Assembly: GCA_900708905.1 (NCBI GenBank) | Contig: CAADRB010000013.1 | Coordinates: 152,508 to 216,507 of the forward strand | Reading direction: 5' to 3' | DNA from: Hymenolepis diminuta | Taxonomy: Eukaryota; Platyhelminthes; Cestoda; Cyclophyllidea; Hymenolepididae | Length of the DNA: 64,000 nt | Part shown: positions 13,615 through 26,700 of the stretch, piece by piece | Layout: each line of letters begins with the position of its first letter | Position numbering within the stretch: position 1 is the first letter of the stretch | Position numbers and translations under genes: made by a program | The notes under the pieces: generated by a model | Seen by the model: only the letters and a program-made list of their open reading frames with translations | The model's database searches: none | What the model was told of the DNA's origin: nothing

Positions 13615-14757
13615 ATGACCACAAAAATGTTTCTTGGTTGTCTTCTCTTCTTCCTTCTCAGTTTCCACGCATCTAGTTCCTTCCTGCCATCATTCTCTTC
13701 CCCTTTTGATGTTGTTGAGGAATGCCCACCCGGAACTCTCATCTCCGGGGTAGCAGAATACCTCAAACAAATCATGCTGGTGACCGTGGAGATGCCCAAC
13801 TCTACAACTTACCAATTAATGGGAACGGATCCTTTTACAAAAAGCTTCGTTATTAATCCCAAAACTGGTGAGCTTCGGACAGTAGGTCGTATCGATCGGG
13901 AATCCATTTGTACACCCGATGTGACTTCTAGAAATGATCTCGGGATTGATTCGAGTTGTTTGAAATCCCTTAATGTGTTGATTAATTCGCGTGGTATTGA
14001 CGGAGCCGCACGATCAGGTATGCGCATGCAGATAATGTTAAGGATAGTCGACATCAATGATAACTCTCCAAAGTGGCCAGGCAAACGGATCCTCACAGTA
14101 AGATTCGTAGAATCATTTCAATCCGGAACCTCCTTTGGAAAACAAGAAATGACCACTCAGTCGCAGTTACTCGATCGTGCCGTAGATCCAGATGCTGGGC
14201 CAAATGGGACCGTCTCATATTCCTTGAAAGGCAATGGGGCAGATATGTTTCGTCTTGAGTATCCTGATCTTGACAACGGTCGATATGACCAACAAGATAT
14301 TAACAGTCCCCTGAGACTAAAACCTGTAGTCCCGCTTGACCGTGAAATGTTTGAGTACTATAATTTGACACTCTACGCATTCGACGCTGGAAATCCCCAG
14401 CGATCATCCAGCATTCCATTGGACGTCTATGTTACGGATTTCAATGACCACGCTCCGGTGTTTCACAGTTATAATTCTGGACATTCGGGTTATTCTAGGG
14501 ATAATAAACAGGGAGATTCGGTTAGAATTATACCAGAGAGAACGCACCTTATGGAAACAGCAAGAATTGGAAGTGAAGTACTTCAGCTGAACGCTACGGA
14601 TGAAGACTCCGGCGAAAATGCTCGAATAACTTACTCAATTTTCCCAGGTGACGCAGCTCTAGTTCAGCCTTACTTTGATCTGGATCCCAGCTCTGGCATT
14701 CTACGAGTCAGGCAGAGACTGGATTATGACTTAGGACCGAGAAAATTCAAATTTAAG
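13615..14757 (+). CDS. protocadherin exon 1 (signal peptide, EC1-EC3a)
   Basis: 381 codons. Residues 1-22 form a hydrophobic signal peptide (LGCLLFFLLSF core). EC1 ends at DINDNSP (146), EC2 at DFNDHAP (275), and EC3 begins with the DEDSGENA motif and LDYD. The exon ends in phase 0 at AAATTTAAG before GTAAGC. EC1 carries a cysteine pair (SICTP and SSCLK) inside an insertion, probably a small disulfide loop. Confidence 0.93.
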
Positions 14758-17700
14758 GTAAGCAAATTAATTTAATTATGCATATAGTTAATATGCCACT
14801 GAAATTACTAATGTAGCATTAGCTGCCTTCCCTCGAATTGAGCTTAATAATGTACGCCTATTAAGTGCAATATTCATATCAATATCTTGGATCCATAGCA
14901 AAACCCCATTTCATATAAACTGATTGAAATAACGGCATTCAAATGGGATTCAAATAGGTGAATTTTAGCGGAAATTTCACTCATTCACAAATCTGATTTT
15001 TACAAAAAAGAGTTGTTTGATATAGAAAAAAGTTCATTATTACATTAAGCAGTATGTGTGTTGAATGCTAGTGGTTGAAAGCGATCATTTCCTGTTCACA
15101 GTCCCGCACGTCACAAAACGCCCATCCGGTTAAACGTCGTAGTTTGCTGGTTTTTCATCGCCTCTCCTCCATATATGCGCGCTTTCCCACTCTCCTCATT
15201 TTGAGATTTGGAATCTTTCCTCTACTACCCCCTACAACCAGTAGAAGAGGTATTTAACACCACACAAAAGTGCTCCCGACATCAGATAGGAAATAACTTT
15301 TGACGTTTAGCGTCAGCTTTTTCCCCAGGGAGATATTATCAGCACCTACTCCCCTCACACTCTCTCTCTCCTCTTCCGCAAGTGCGTAAAGTATCCAAAA
15401 TGATTCTGAGCACTAGGAAGGATACGAGATCTACCGGTAGATAGGGAGAGTGTTTTAAGCTGTTAACAGGCTATGAAAGTCGATTTATTTCACACCCCTT
15501 CCATCTCTCTGCTACTCGAAGACTAATGGTTAAATGAATTTCCTAAAAGCGATGCGTGGTTACCATGGTTTTCCCTGCTTAATGCCTCACTTGGTGCTGA
15601 TGACTAAACAATCACAGGTGTATGTACAGATGGACAACATCTGGGCTCATCAAATGCGCACATTTTATCGATTTTTTGCCCCTTGAAATAATACCATTTT
15701 GGCACAGTGGGATAGAGCAAAAACTACTCGAGAAATTGCAAGTACCTAAATAAAAATGGGGAAGATTAACCCCCGAATACTACTTTGTCTTCTAGTTCGA
15801 CTGTAAAAAAACGGATATTAATGCGCAAACGAGGTTCCCGCTTTTTTTGTAAGTAGAAGAGATTGACTTGGAAGTAAATTCATTTGACAAAATTTACCTT
15901 CTTCCATAAATGGTTAAGGCACCCATCCGTATATTAGAGTAACTAAATTAGATTAATTTAGGTGGATACTGAAGCTCTACTGTTTGGTGTATCTAATCTT
16001 CATTTCAATTGGTTTTGAGATAAATATTATCCTCCCATTTCTCCTTTAAATTGCAAACACTTCCAGGTTAAAATGAAGTGGACGCCTTGGATTTGATGAT
16101 ATTCATTCAAGTAGTTTCTCTCCTTTATGCCAATCTCGTATTCAACTGAAATTTTTGAGTGCAAACTTACGTGCCTAATCAAAATATCGATTTTCGATAT
16201 TCTCCCCGATTAAGGACATTGTAAGTGCGAATTAGGTTACTTTAAATGGGAAAAGCTCTGCTTTACCTCCCTGTTTAAATATTTTGACAAGGGTTTGAAA
16301 AAATACCCGACTTAGGGACTGATTTATTACGTATAAGTGGAGCAGACAGAAGACCGATTTTTAAAGTGCCTTTTTTTCATTTAATTAATGGCAAAATAGT
16401 TTCTAATTTTATCCCTATCAAAATAGTACTAGTTAAATTGCAACTTCTTGTATTTAATCTTTTCTTGATTTTGATTTGAAAAAGGGAGGAGAGAGGGATT
16501 TTGATGGAAAAGCATATAAATAAATATATACTTCGAGACAAGTTCTCACGGTGTCCTTGTGGTACTGTTAATCTTGTATTCCTCCCAAAAAATTATCCCA
16601 GAACACGTAAATAATTAAACAAGAGCGTCTGATTAATCGTCTACTTAATAGGAGATAATTGTATAGCACCAAGGTGAACATCCCAACAATTACCTAACTA
16701 TGTTAGGTTAATATCTCATAACTCGCAATTAGAGAGAGATTTATTTCTTCTTTCCCTATTGGTCATTTTGTGGGGATTCTGTGATTTAATGAATTAAATA
16801 CATTATTCATTAACTGGTCACTGGATGGGGAAAAACAAAACATAGGGAGTTTGATTAATACACTACAATTTCTTAGTTCGGATTCTACCTGTGTGGTCAG
16901 TGATTCCTTCTCAATGGTCCATTTGACAACCTTTTTTTCCTGAGTAAAATGATGCGATGATGAGAGATGTAAAATGAGAGAATTAGGACTACTGTCATAC
17001 TGTCTCGAAATTACTAGGTAACCAAACATGCAACTAATCCTGTTTTATCCACCCTTTCTTAGTTTTTCCAGGCATTTCAGCATGAATAAACGTCAATTAA
17101 TAGGAAAATGTGAAGTGAAGAGTTGATAAAGATCATATTTCCCCTTTTTTATTTCATATACAGCTATTCCTTGAAATGAATTGTGCGTCGACTAGTAATG
17201 CTTTAAATATACTGATCATAACTTTTCCAGAAAATAGAGATAAGTTCCCAAGCTTAGTTAGAAAAGATATTAAAAAAAAAGAGTTCTTCAGAGTAATAAT
17301 AGTAAACCTGAAATGATATTTCTCCCATCCTTCGTATTTTTCGAATGAAGGTGAATAGCCTCGAGCAATCTCTCAAATTATTATTAGCAGTCATTTGATT
17401 AGTGAATCAAATTAATAGTATAATCACATTCATTAGAAATAGAAATATTTAATATAATTAACAAAATATGATTTCGGTTATTCTAAAATAACAATTGATT
17501 AGTAATTTCATTAACTTTATGGTGACGGTCTCTTTCTTTGACCCTCCATGATGTAATGATAGAACTAATGTCCCATTTTTTGGGGCACTTTTTCATTCCA
17601 TCCTCAAACCTTGTGACCAAGTAATTCTGAGTCCACCCAGACATTTTAAGCATCTGGTCCCTTTTTCAATTGTCATCGAACGGTATGAGAAACCATAGGG

Positions 17701-20700
17701 TCAAGATAATGGTTTCAGAATGCTTGTTTCTCAGTAGAGAGGCTCCTAGATGCCACTCCTCCGGTCATGCCAATTATCTTCCATTGAGTTTGAGAAATAT
17801 TATCACCATAGTATTAATTCTGAACATAGCTGTTCCTCAGAGCCATTGGACGAAATCGAAATTTTGTATTAATCACTTCATCTTCATCACATCCTCTTGT
17901 GTGGCATTAATCTCTTAATTAACTCTCCCCTCGCCTCAATCTCTTGAGTAGTAGTGTTGCACTGAGAGAAGAAAAAATCCCCATCCCGAGAGTAAGGGAG
18001 ACCTTAACTGACCCAGCTCTCTCAACCCAACCACCCACAGGCAAGCCAATCAAATTATATTTTGATGATGATGATAGCTCTCTATACCTCACACCGCTAG
18101 ATAATGATGCTGATGTGTGTCCATTACTAGTCTTCTCCCCATATCCTAAGGAGCAGAACAACAAGCTGCTGAATGGCATTTTCCACGGGGGTAAATGCGC
18201 GCATGTCCGTCTTTAGGGGGTGAAGGAGAGGTGGGGAGTTGTGGTCCACGTTACCTACCTGTGCCATTTCTCCATGACTAGCACACGTGCTGCTGCCCAT
18301 TTAACCGCGCATGGTAGTATTGGGGAAAAGGAAGGGAACAAAGAGAATAACTCTCCACTGTGTGACCATAAAAGTAATGGCGGTTGGAAATGGTGAGGAT
18401 CGTTTGTGAATCAGGAGTAATCATTAATAGTAATTACTAATTAGAAATAAATACGTTAAATAGCTCAAATCGTCATCCTCCTGAAGAGTTGATTTCAAAA
18501 GAGTCGGTTGTGAAAGTCATAAAAACAAATTAAAAAATGATGTATTCCGATGGTGGTAAGTAAATTAATTTAAAACCTATTCAGATTCGTAACCGCGAAG
18601 CTAATTTAGGAAAGCGCTTTCCCACGCTTATTTCGGGTAGAGGGATATCAACATGGAGCCTCCGTGGTGAGAAACTTGAATTCTGCCACCTCCCTCTATT
18701 AGTCAGAGTCAATCAGTGTGGTTGGTCATTCCTCTCACTGAGTGTGCATCGAATTCCATTGTACTCATGACCTCTCACCATGCAAACCCCAGTTTTGACT
18801 TCGATCGAATCTACGGGACTTTTCAGACTTTTATTTAAGTAAAGATATTATTAGATTAAAAAGGAAATTAATAAAAAACCACTTTCTTCCCATGAAATTA
18901 ATAATACAAACCTTTATTCGATGAAATATTTTCATTTCCGACAATAGGTGTTCATTAAGCGACTTGAACCACGAATGCTTTTAATTCTTACATTAGATTC
19001 CAAAAGAGAGAGGAAGGGGGTAGAATAATGCCTCCTTTCTCATTATTTTATATCAGGAAGATTATCTGATAGGCTCTTTATGGCAAATTGCCTTTTCTCA
19101 CGCAAGAAATAAGAATTATTTTACGTGCGTTATTATTTGGCATGTAAAAATAAATGAATTACCATTTTTAAAGGTTTTGGCTGTTGATGGAGCCCCCGAA
19201 CCTATTCGATTAACTGGAACCACTTCAGTGGAGATTGAGTTGACTGACTACAACGACGAGCCTCCAAATATCGAGATACTGATTCCACAGAATGGAAACC
19301 TTAATGGTGGAAACACTGCAAACATCAACGGAGGTATCACGCCTATCCTTTCAGCCGGAGGTAAATATCAAGAACAAGTCGCATTCATCGAAGAATCTCC
19401 ATCTCCTGATATTGTCATTGCCTACGTCCAGGTATGTGTGGAAGTAATCATAATTAAATTATATCGTTATAATCTACAGCGGGGCAAAAATTACTATTTT
19501 TCGTTGTGAGAAGGCTATTGAAATCGGTAAACAGTGAGTCCAATAAATGATAAAATGAAGAGGGTCGAAAGTCGAGGTTGTTAGATTCGGGCTACATAAG
19601 TTCTTCATTAGATAGTTTACATTCCATACTTCAAATTTCACAATTCGTCACATGGATTACTGAGCAAGCTCTTGCCGACGATATGCAGTGCTTATTGAAT
19701 AGTTGCTTAATTATGAAACTCGGTCTTTTCCATTTCAGTTTACTTGTTCTTCCAAAGCAGAATAATTGTACATAATTTTAAACAACTTGAATGATCTTAA
19801 CATTAACAAAATTGTGAATTGATTAATGAATTGGCCATGAACGCTGGAAAGGTTCGGGACTGGTGATATTAATCAGTCCTCTTGTCTTTCTCTTCTAAAG
19901 CAGTTTAAGGAACTATTAGTAAATGACTTTACTGGGTCATAATTTGCTAAAGACCATACAAGACTTCCACATTGGTAATATCCTTTCAATTTAGGGAGAG
20001 AGTTCTCTTTTATCAAACCTTGTGGTCATGAGATCAATTTCATATCAATGGTAGTTTTGACTAGTCTTTATTCCCATTCAAGACCTAGCCGATACGTCAT
20101 GAAAACGTCTGTTGATTCATCAGTTCGCGAAATCTGACTCTCATACTGCTAGTTCTACAAAGAGAAAATAGTGAAACCCCTTTTTTTCACCTAACAACTA
20201 CCGTGGCAAAAGTCAAACGTCATAGGTTTTCCTCCTTTTCTTTTAAGGTGCAAATACCATGAATCATTCAGGGGAAAGTTCTTTCTCTTTACCAGTTTAG
20301 GATTATTTTCAGTTTTCTTTCCACAGCCTCTGCCAAGAGTGTCACCTTTGACATACTCATGAGCCTTTGTGGAACTTCTAAATCTAACTGCTTTACTGCA
20401 TTTAGGCAGAAATTTTCTAGATAAATTACAAATTTGTTGTCTCCAGCATGACACAAATTATGATTTGTTATCATTGAACGCCATCCACATACGAGGAATA
20501 GTAAAACTACCAAATGATTGGATGGATGGAGGGAGGGAGGGAGGGGAGTCGAGTAGAAGGTCAGAACATCTATATATTCATATGCGGTATGGGTCATACC
20601 TTTATGTTCAAAAGTTCAAATTTCCGGAGTGTGTTCTTATCCGCGATGGTGAAAGTCAATCGATCAGTTGATGAAATTAATTGTCTGGTTGTTCCACCTC

Positions 20701-23700
20701 AATAATTTACCAAGAGCAGTCAGAAACTAGGAAAAATTTTTGTACATGTTGGATCTCACTCGAGTTCACTCAAAATTAATCCGATTAATGGAAAACGATG
20801 TAAGTGTAACGTAACAACACTGGATGATTTTAGATAAATCTTAAAAGCAAATGGTTTTTTCAGAACAAAGGAACAAAATACTCAAAGCTGCAGTTTTGTG
20901 AAAGCAGGTGAACAGGTTCTACTATTGTTTTCTGCAGTAAGACCTCAAAATAGGTAATATTTTTGAACAAAATACACTTAGATGGCATAGCTGAGCAAGT
21001 TGTATGTTGAAAAGTTTCTCCTAGCGCCAGGTTTTTCCACAAAAGTTCAAAAAGCCCGCAAAAGACAAAACTACATTGTACACACACCCAGCCGTACAAA
21101 CAAGATGCTTTTTTCAAACAACCTGAAATGAAAAATTCTGTCGAACCTTTTTTCCACAACTGTTGGTCATTCAGCCACAGGGAAATGTTTGTTTTCTGCG
21201 GGGGAATTTTTTTCGTACAGTAGTTCTTTTTTGGACACACATGGCTGAGGGTAGTAAAACAAGGGGTGAAACAGAAGGTCAGAAGAGTGAATTATTAAAA
21301 CGGCAAAAGATATCACCAGATGGTGGGTGATTAGAAAAAATAACATACGGAAAGGAGGAGGGAGAGGGATTTGTGGTTAAGTCGGCATTCCATCTGGTTA
21401 CCTGCTTATATTATTCCTAATGTCCGGTTATTTCTAAATTATCCAAGAGTAGATAGAATAAAACTGGGCTTGAGATTTTTTATGTTGGAAATAACTTCTT
21501 GGACTCGAAACCTTTAAAATGCCGGTTTAAAATAACACAGTGACACAAATTTTCCTCAGATATCATGTCGGTCAAAGATAGTAGAATGCAACTCATAAGT
21601 CAATCAACATGCTAATGGTAATTCCATTCCATTTTGAAATATCTTAGACCTCTCAAGTTAGAAATTTACTTCAGGCTCGATTTCTGGATATTTTGGAGCT
21701 AATAAAGTGAGTACTCATTGAATCTCAACCGTTCTTAAGGGGAACAGATAAATCAAAGATAATAGAATAATGGAAATTTTAATTGAATGAACTATTACTT
21801 AAATTACTAAATAACTGATGTTGAATGTATACGTTTAAGACTTTAGGTTCGATGATTTAAATCTCCATAATTTGTGTGGCTGCAAATTATTTTTGTCCAT
21901 AAGGTTTGCTGTTTTGGAAGGGTGTGTGAATAGATTCTTTTCTTCATTGCTACTGCAAGTTGAGTAATTTTATTAAAGTGTTTCTCCAAGAATGACCGTC
22001 GCCAATATGAGTTTCTAAAACTTGTAGAAGTTGGATTCTGCTTAGTGTCTTTCACGCTCTGGTGGATTAAAAGACCTTTCTCCTCATAGCTCATGGCTCA
22101 TCTTCAGGTCCCCATACTTTCCGCATCGTAGTCATTTCCAGCCTTTTGTTACATTGGCCGGTAGTCTTTCTTGTTTCTCACGTTCAGTCAACCATTATCC
22201 GGGCAAGGGAGTAGTCTCACTCAGATCGGTACATTCCTCTTCCCCTTCATGTGCTCATTTTAAACAAACTGGGGAGAAAAGGGACTTCTAATTACTCACC
22301 GTTGTCATGGCTGCATTGTTCATTTTGGGAGGTCCACTAGCAGCAAAATAACTCCCCTTTTGTTATTTCTCTTCAGGTTTCTGATATGGACGAGAATGGG
22401 GAAGATCAAGTTGAATGCCATTTGGGACCACGTGACAATTTTACTCTCCAAGCTGATTCGCCTTCCTCCGGAGGGAAATCAGATCACTTTGGGTTCGATT
22501 CTGGAGCATCTTTATCTGACCGATTGAGCAAAAGAATCAGTGAGTACCGAATTCTTGCGAAGGTGCCCTCAGATCATTCATCCGGGAGTTCATCAAGTCT
22601 CCAGAACCGTTTGGACAGGGAAACTACACCGACTCAACTCCTTACTATCATCTGCAAGGATAGAAATGGAAATCAGGCCGAGCGAAGAATTCGATTACAT
22701 TTACTGGATATCAATGATAACCCTCCAAAGTTTATAAACGATAGTTACTTCAATTTCAGTATTGCAGAGAATAGAGAACCAGTTGGAAATCAACAAGTTT
22801 GGTTAGGTCGAGTTCAAGCTTTTGATCCGGATTTGGGAGAAAATGCGAGGATTACTTATCATCTAGCTCCAGAACAGAATGGTTACCATGATGGTCAATT
22901 CGCTTCCAGTGCGCAACAACTTTTCCGAGTTCAGCCGGACACTGGAGACATCTACGCTCAAGTTAGTCTAGACAGAGAGAATGCTCCTGATAATGGAGTT
23001 TACAGCATGAATATTCTCGCTGTTGACCATGGAAAACCCCAATTAACTGGTACAGCTAGAGTTGATATCACTGTCCTGGATGTTAACGACTGGCCTCCAG
23101 AGTTCACTCGAGATATCTACACTTTTGAAGTTCCTGAAGATTTAGAATTGCGAGAAGTTGTTGGAGTTGTTGAAGCAGTAGATAGAGATGCTACAGCAGG
23201 ACCAAATACCATCACCTATCGTCTGAACCCTCCAAGATCAGGAATCGTGCAAAGGTCCTTGGGAAACGAGAGTCTCGAACGAGTAAAACGTGATTCTATG
23301 CCCCTTCAGCAACAGCCCCTCTTCATGCCTCATTTGGAACCTTCCAAAGTCAGAGATGAGAGACCACTGTCCTACTTCTCAATCGATAGCAGAACAGGGG
23401 AGATTCGGGTGATCAGAAAACTAGATCGTGAAACAAATAGTTACTTCACGTTTGAAGTTCTTGCAATCGATTCTCCGCTATCTGGATCTTCTCAAGTACC
23501 AATGACCCAGTCCTCCAACCAAATTCAACAGGGTTCAAGAAGGGGATTCAAGGGTGGAGAAACATTTACAGCTACAGCGACAGTTGTTGTCACTCTGACG
23601 GATGTCAATGACAATGCACCAGAATTCCGTTATCCAAACACATCGATTCTACTCCATATGGCTCCTGGAGAAACTCTGGGTCACAAGATTCTAACCGTTC

Positions 23701-26700
23701 AAGCAGTAGATGCAGATTATGGTGAAAACGCCCGAATCTCCTACAATATCCGATCTGAGATCCCAAATCCACCTGATGGGCCAGGAACAGGCAATTTTGC
23801 TATTGACGAAACAAGTGGACTTATCTTTCTAACTAGGTGAGTTCTTTTTTTCACTCTCAAACTTGAAAAATTCTTTCGAGAGGATTAGAGCTAAAATTCG
23901 CTTTTTCGTTTCTGATGGGTTAAACTGGATTTGGGTGAGAGGGAAGGGGATGAAGCTAAATCCACAAAGAGAATTAATCGAGTTAAAGAGGAATGATTTC
24001 AGTTGAATTTTATTGATCTGCCAGTAGTAACCTTATTGTTATCTTCTGGATAGTAATTTCATTCAGTGCGAGAATTGGTGCTTCCCTCAAAGATTAATTA
24101 TGGGCATGGAAGAAAATTTTTTCCTCAGAAATAATTTATCACGAAAATTAGAATCTCCACGCGATTTCATTGGGACATTAATTTACTTTTGACAGTTGAA
24201 TCTAATTTTATTAAACTGACAAATTAGACGGGATGTAGCAACAAGTTTTGTTCAAGAAAGGAGAATTGGAGATAAAATCTAGAGGCGTCTGAATTAAATT
24301 AAATCAAGTTAAAATAGTTGCAAGTTTTAATCTCAGTTTGAAATGGATAAGAGTTGTTTAATACCCTTTGGTAGAAGATGTAGACATCGTTGACCGATTG
24401 TTCCGATCATTATTTGGGCCGATAGTGTTACGGTCAAAATGTACGTAAGTCAAATCAGAGATCACGAGGTCGACGCCCATTGGTGAAAATTTAGTGAACG
24501 GAGTGGCCAACTATGCTGGTTAGCATTGACCAGGAGATTTTTTTGGAATATGAGTTCTCAGGAAGGCTCCAAGATGTCGCTTCTCTGCTAACCATGATTC
24601 CTAGGAAATGCTTTTCTTCAGAGTACTAATCTTCAGCTTTTTAGACATTGAGAAAGTCCTGAATAAGGCTGTTTTCACTATCACTCTTTGTAAATCTCCT
24701 CCATCTTCCCCATTTATCCAGCTGCAATTACGATTAATGCCTAGGTGACTTATCACTTAGAAAGCTCTCACTGACAGTTCCTTGACATATCATGACTAGG
24801 ATTTCTAAGAGGGATATATAGGGGAGGACACAAATTAATGGGCACTGTCCCTTGACAGAAGGTGTCATTAAAATTCCTCTGCCACTTTTATTAGTTCTGA
24901 TGAGGAGGAGGAGGGAGCTTCTAAATGAATACGTACTGCTGATAGCTGATGACTTCTTTTGCCTGGAGAATTACCTCTCCTATCCGATATATATATATTC
25001 AGTGTCCATTTTGTTGGCAGCAGCATTAGTAGTCCGAACACCATTATGCAATGACAGACGGATGCATGCGTGCGTTGCACCTTACCGACACGATATCCAC
25101 TTACCGTTATTGACACCACGCTTTTCCTTCCTTTTCCTGACGTTTCGCTGACATTTTTTAACAAACAAGAGATAGGAAGAGAAAGGAAATTATATACAGA
25201 TAGTATTAGTACAAAAAATTAATTTATCGTGGAAAAGATAAGAGAGCAAGGAAAGAAACCTTATCGGCATTAATTTTCACTTACTTTCTCTTTCATTTAT
25301 TAGTTCTTCTACAAAAGTATGTTAGCAACATGATTGGATTTATCAGTACCCATGGAAGAAAAGTGACTTTAAAAGGGTAGAAATTATCCCATCAATAGAT
25401 GTTGGGGATTGGGTTTATAGTTTTCAGGGTTAAGAATACGAAAAGAGAACGAATTCGAAAAAGGCATATAATGAGTCCGTTTGTTTATGCACCTTATCTC
25501 TTATACGATTTGGAACCAAGTAAGTATAGATTTCAAATTTCACTGCATTTAATTTGAAGTTTATTCACAATTAGATGGTTACCTATCAAACATTTAAGCG
25601 CTCTCGTTGCTTGGGTGGAACTTCTTCCACAGCTTTGACTTATTGTCATAAGTTCTGGAAGTCATATTCCTGGCAGCACTAATTCTACTTTCTCTTCATC
25701 TCTCAGAGCAGCCTGGAATTCAGAAAGATTCGAAATTAAGAAAATGAGAAGAGTGGTTACGTTGCCAGATTCTGCCCTATAAATTTGGTACATCCAATAT
25801 GGGGTCTCTTTAAGCAAGCCGAATTAATCTGATTTCGAATATTCAATTTTTCTTATTATCTACCATGTGCTTTACGTCGGAAATAAAAAAACTACATTCA
25901 TTTGGAAGCTACTTCGAGGGAGAAAAGGTTACGGCATGAGGAATGAATGGTTCCTACAACTGTTTTCTTTCCAGCCCTGGTATTAATGTAAATCACTTCA
26001 AATTAACATGATTGAAAAAGACTGAGTAGTTGAAATTTAACAATTGAAGTAATTTCTTGTTCCCCTGCTGAATTGATTCGACCTAATACTTTCAATTAGG
26101 GCATAATGGACTAGTTAACCACTAAATGGTAGTTCCTACATCCTCTAAATTGTATGTCTGATTCTTTCAACCACCACATTAGTAACTGTCAGCTCCTTTG
26201 CCCTGGAATCCTAAAAGCGATTAGGGGATGAAAGAGTAGAGTTGAAATTTTTGGATTTAGGGAAATGATAAATATGACCGGTTGCCGGGTGTGCTTCACC
26301 CTCTAAAGCCTCATTAGGATCTTTTTAACCGCAAGCTGGGGTTGGATCATCTTAAACCCAATCGGGATCATCATTCACTCCGTACTTCTTGCCTAAAGAG
26401 TACTTTAGTTTGATGTGTTTAAACATACTTTAGGAGCGAAACAAATACAAAGGACCTCTAAGTGGCAGGTTAAAGGTTGAAATTAGCTTCGAACAACCAA
26501 CCCCTTTGTAACTATGGCAGTAGGATCTTACAAACTTGTTCAGTTTTAGACTTTCACGGAGTTTTTAATATATGTTATTACAAAATGCATTCAAGTAAAC
26601 CTACTACTATCCTACTATCTTCGCCATTATAGACGAACAATCCTTCTAGCATATACTTACAAATAACCTTGCAACATTAAAGATGGGAGTGGCACCACTA

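Noticed and set aside
17919..18179. Minus-strand frame opposite the cryptic exon
   Set aside because: A shadow of a region of biased composition; no splice sites or motif.
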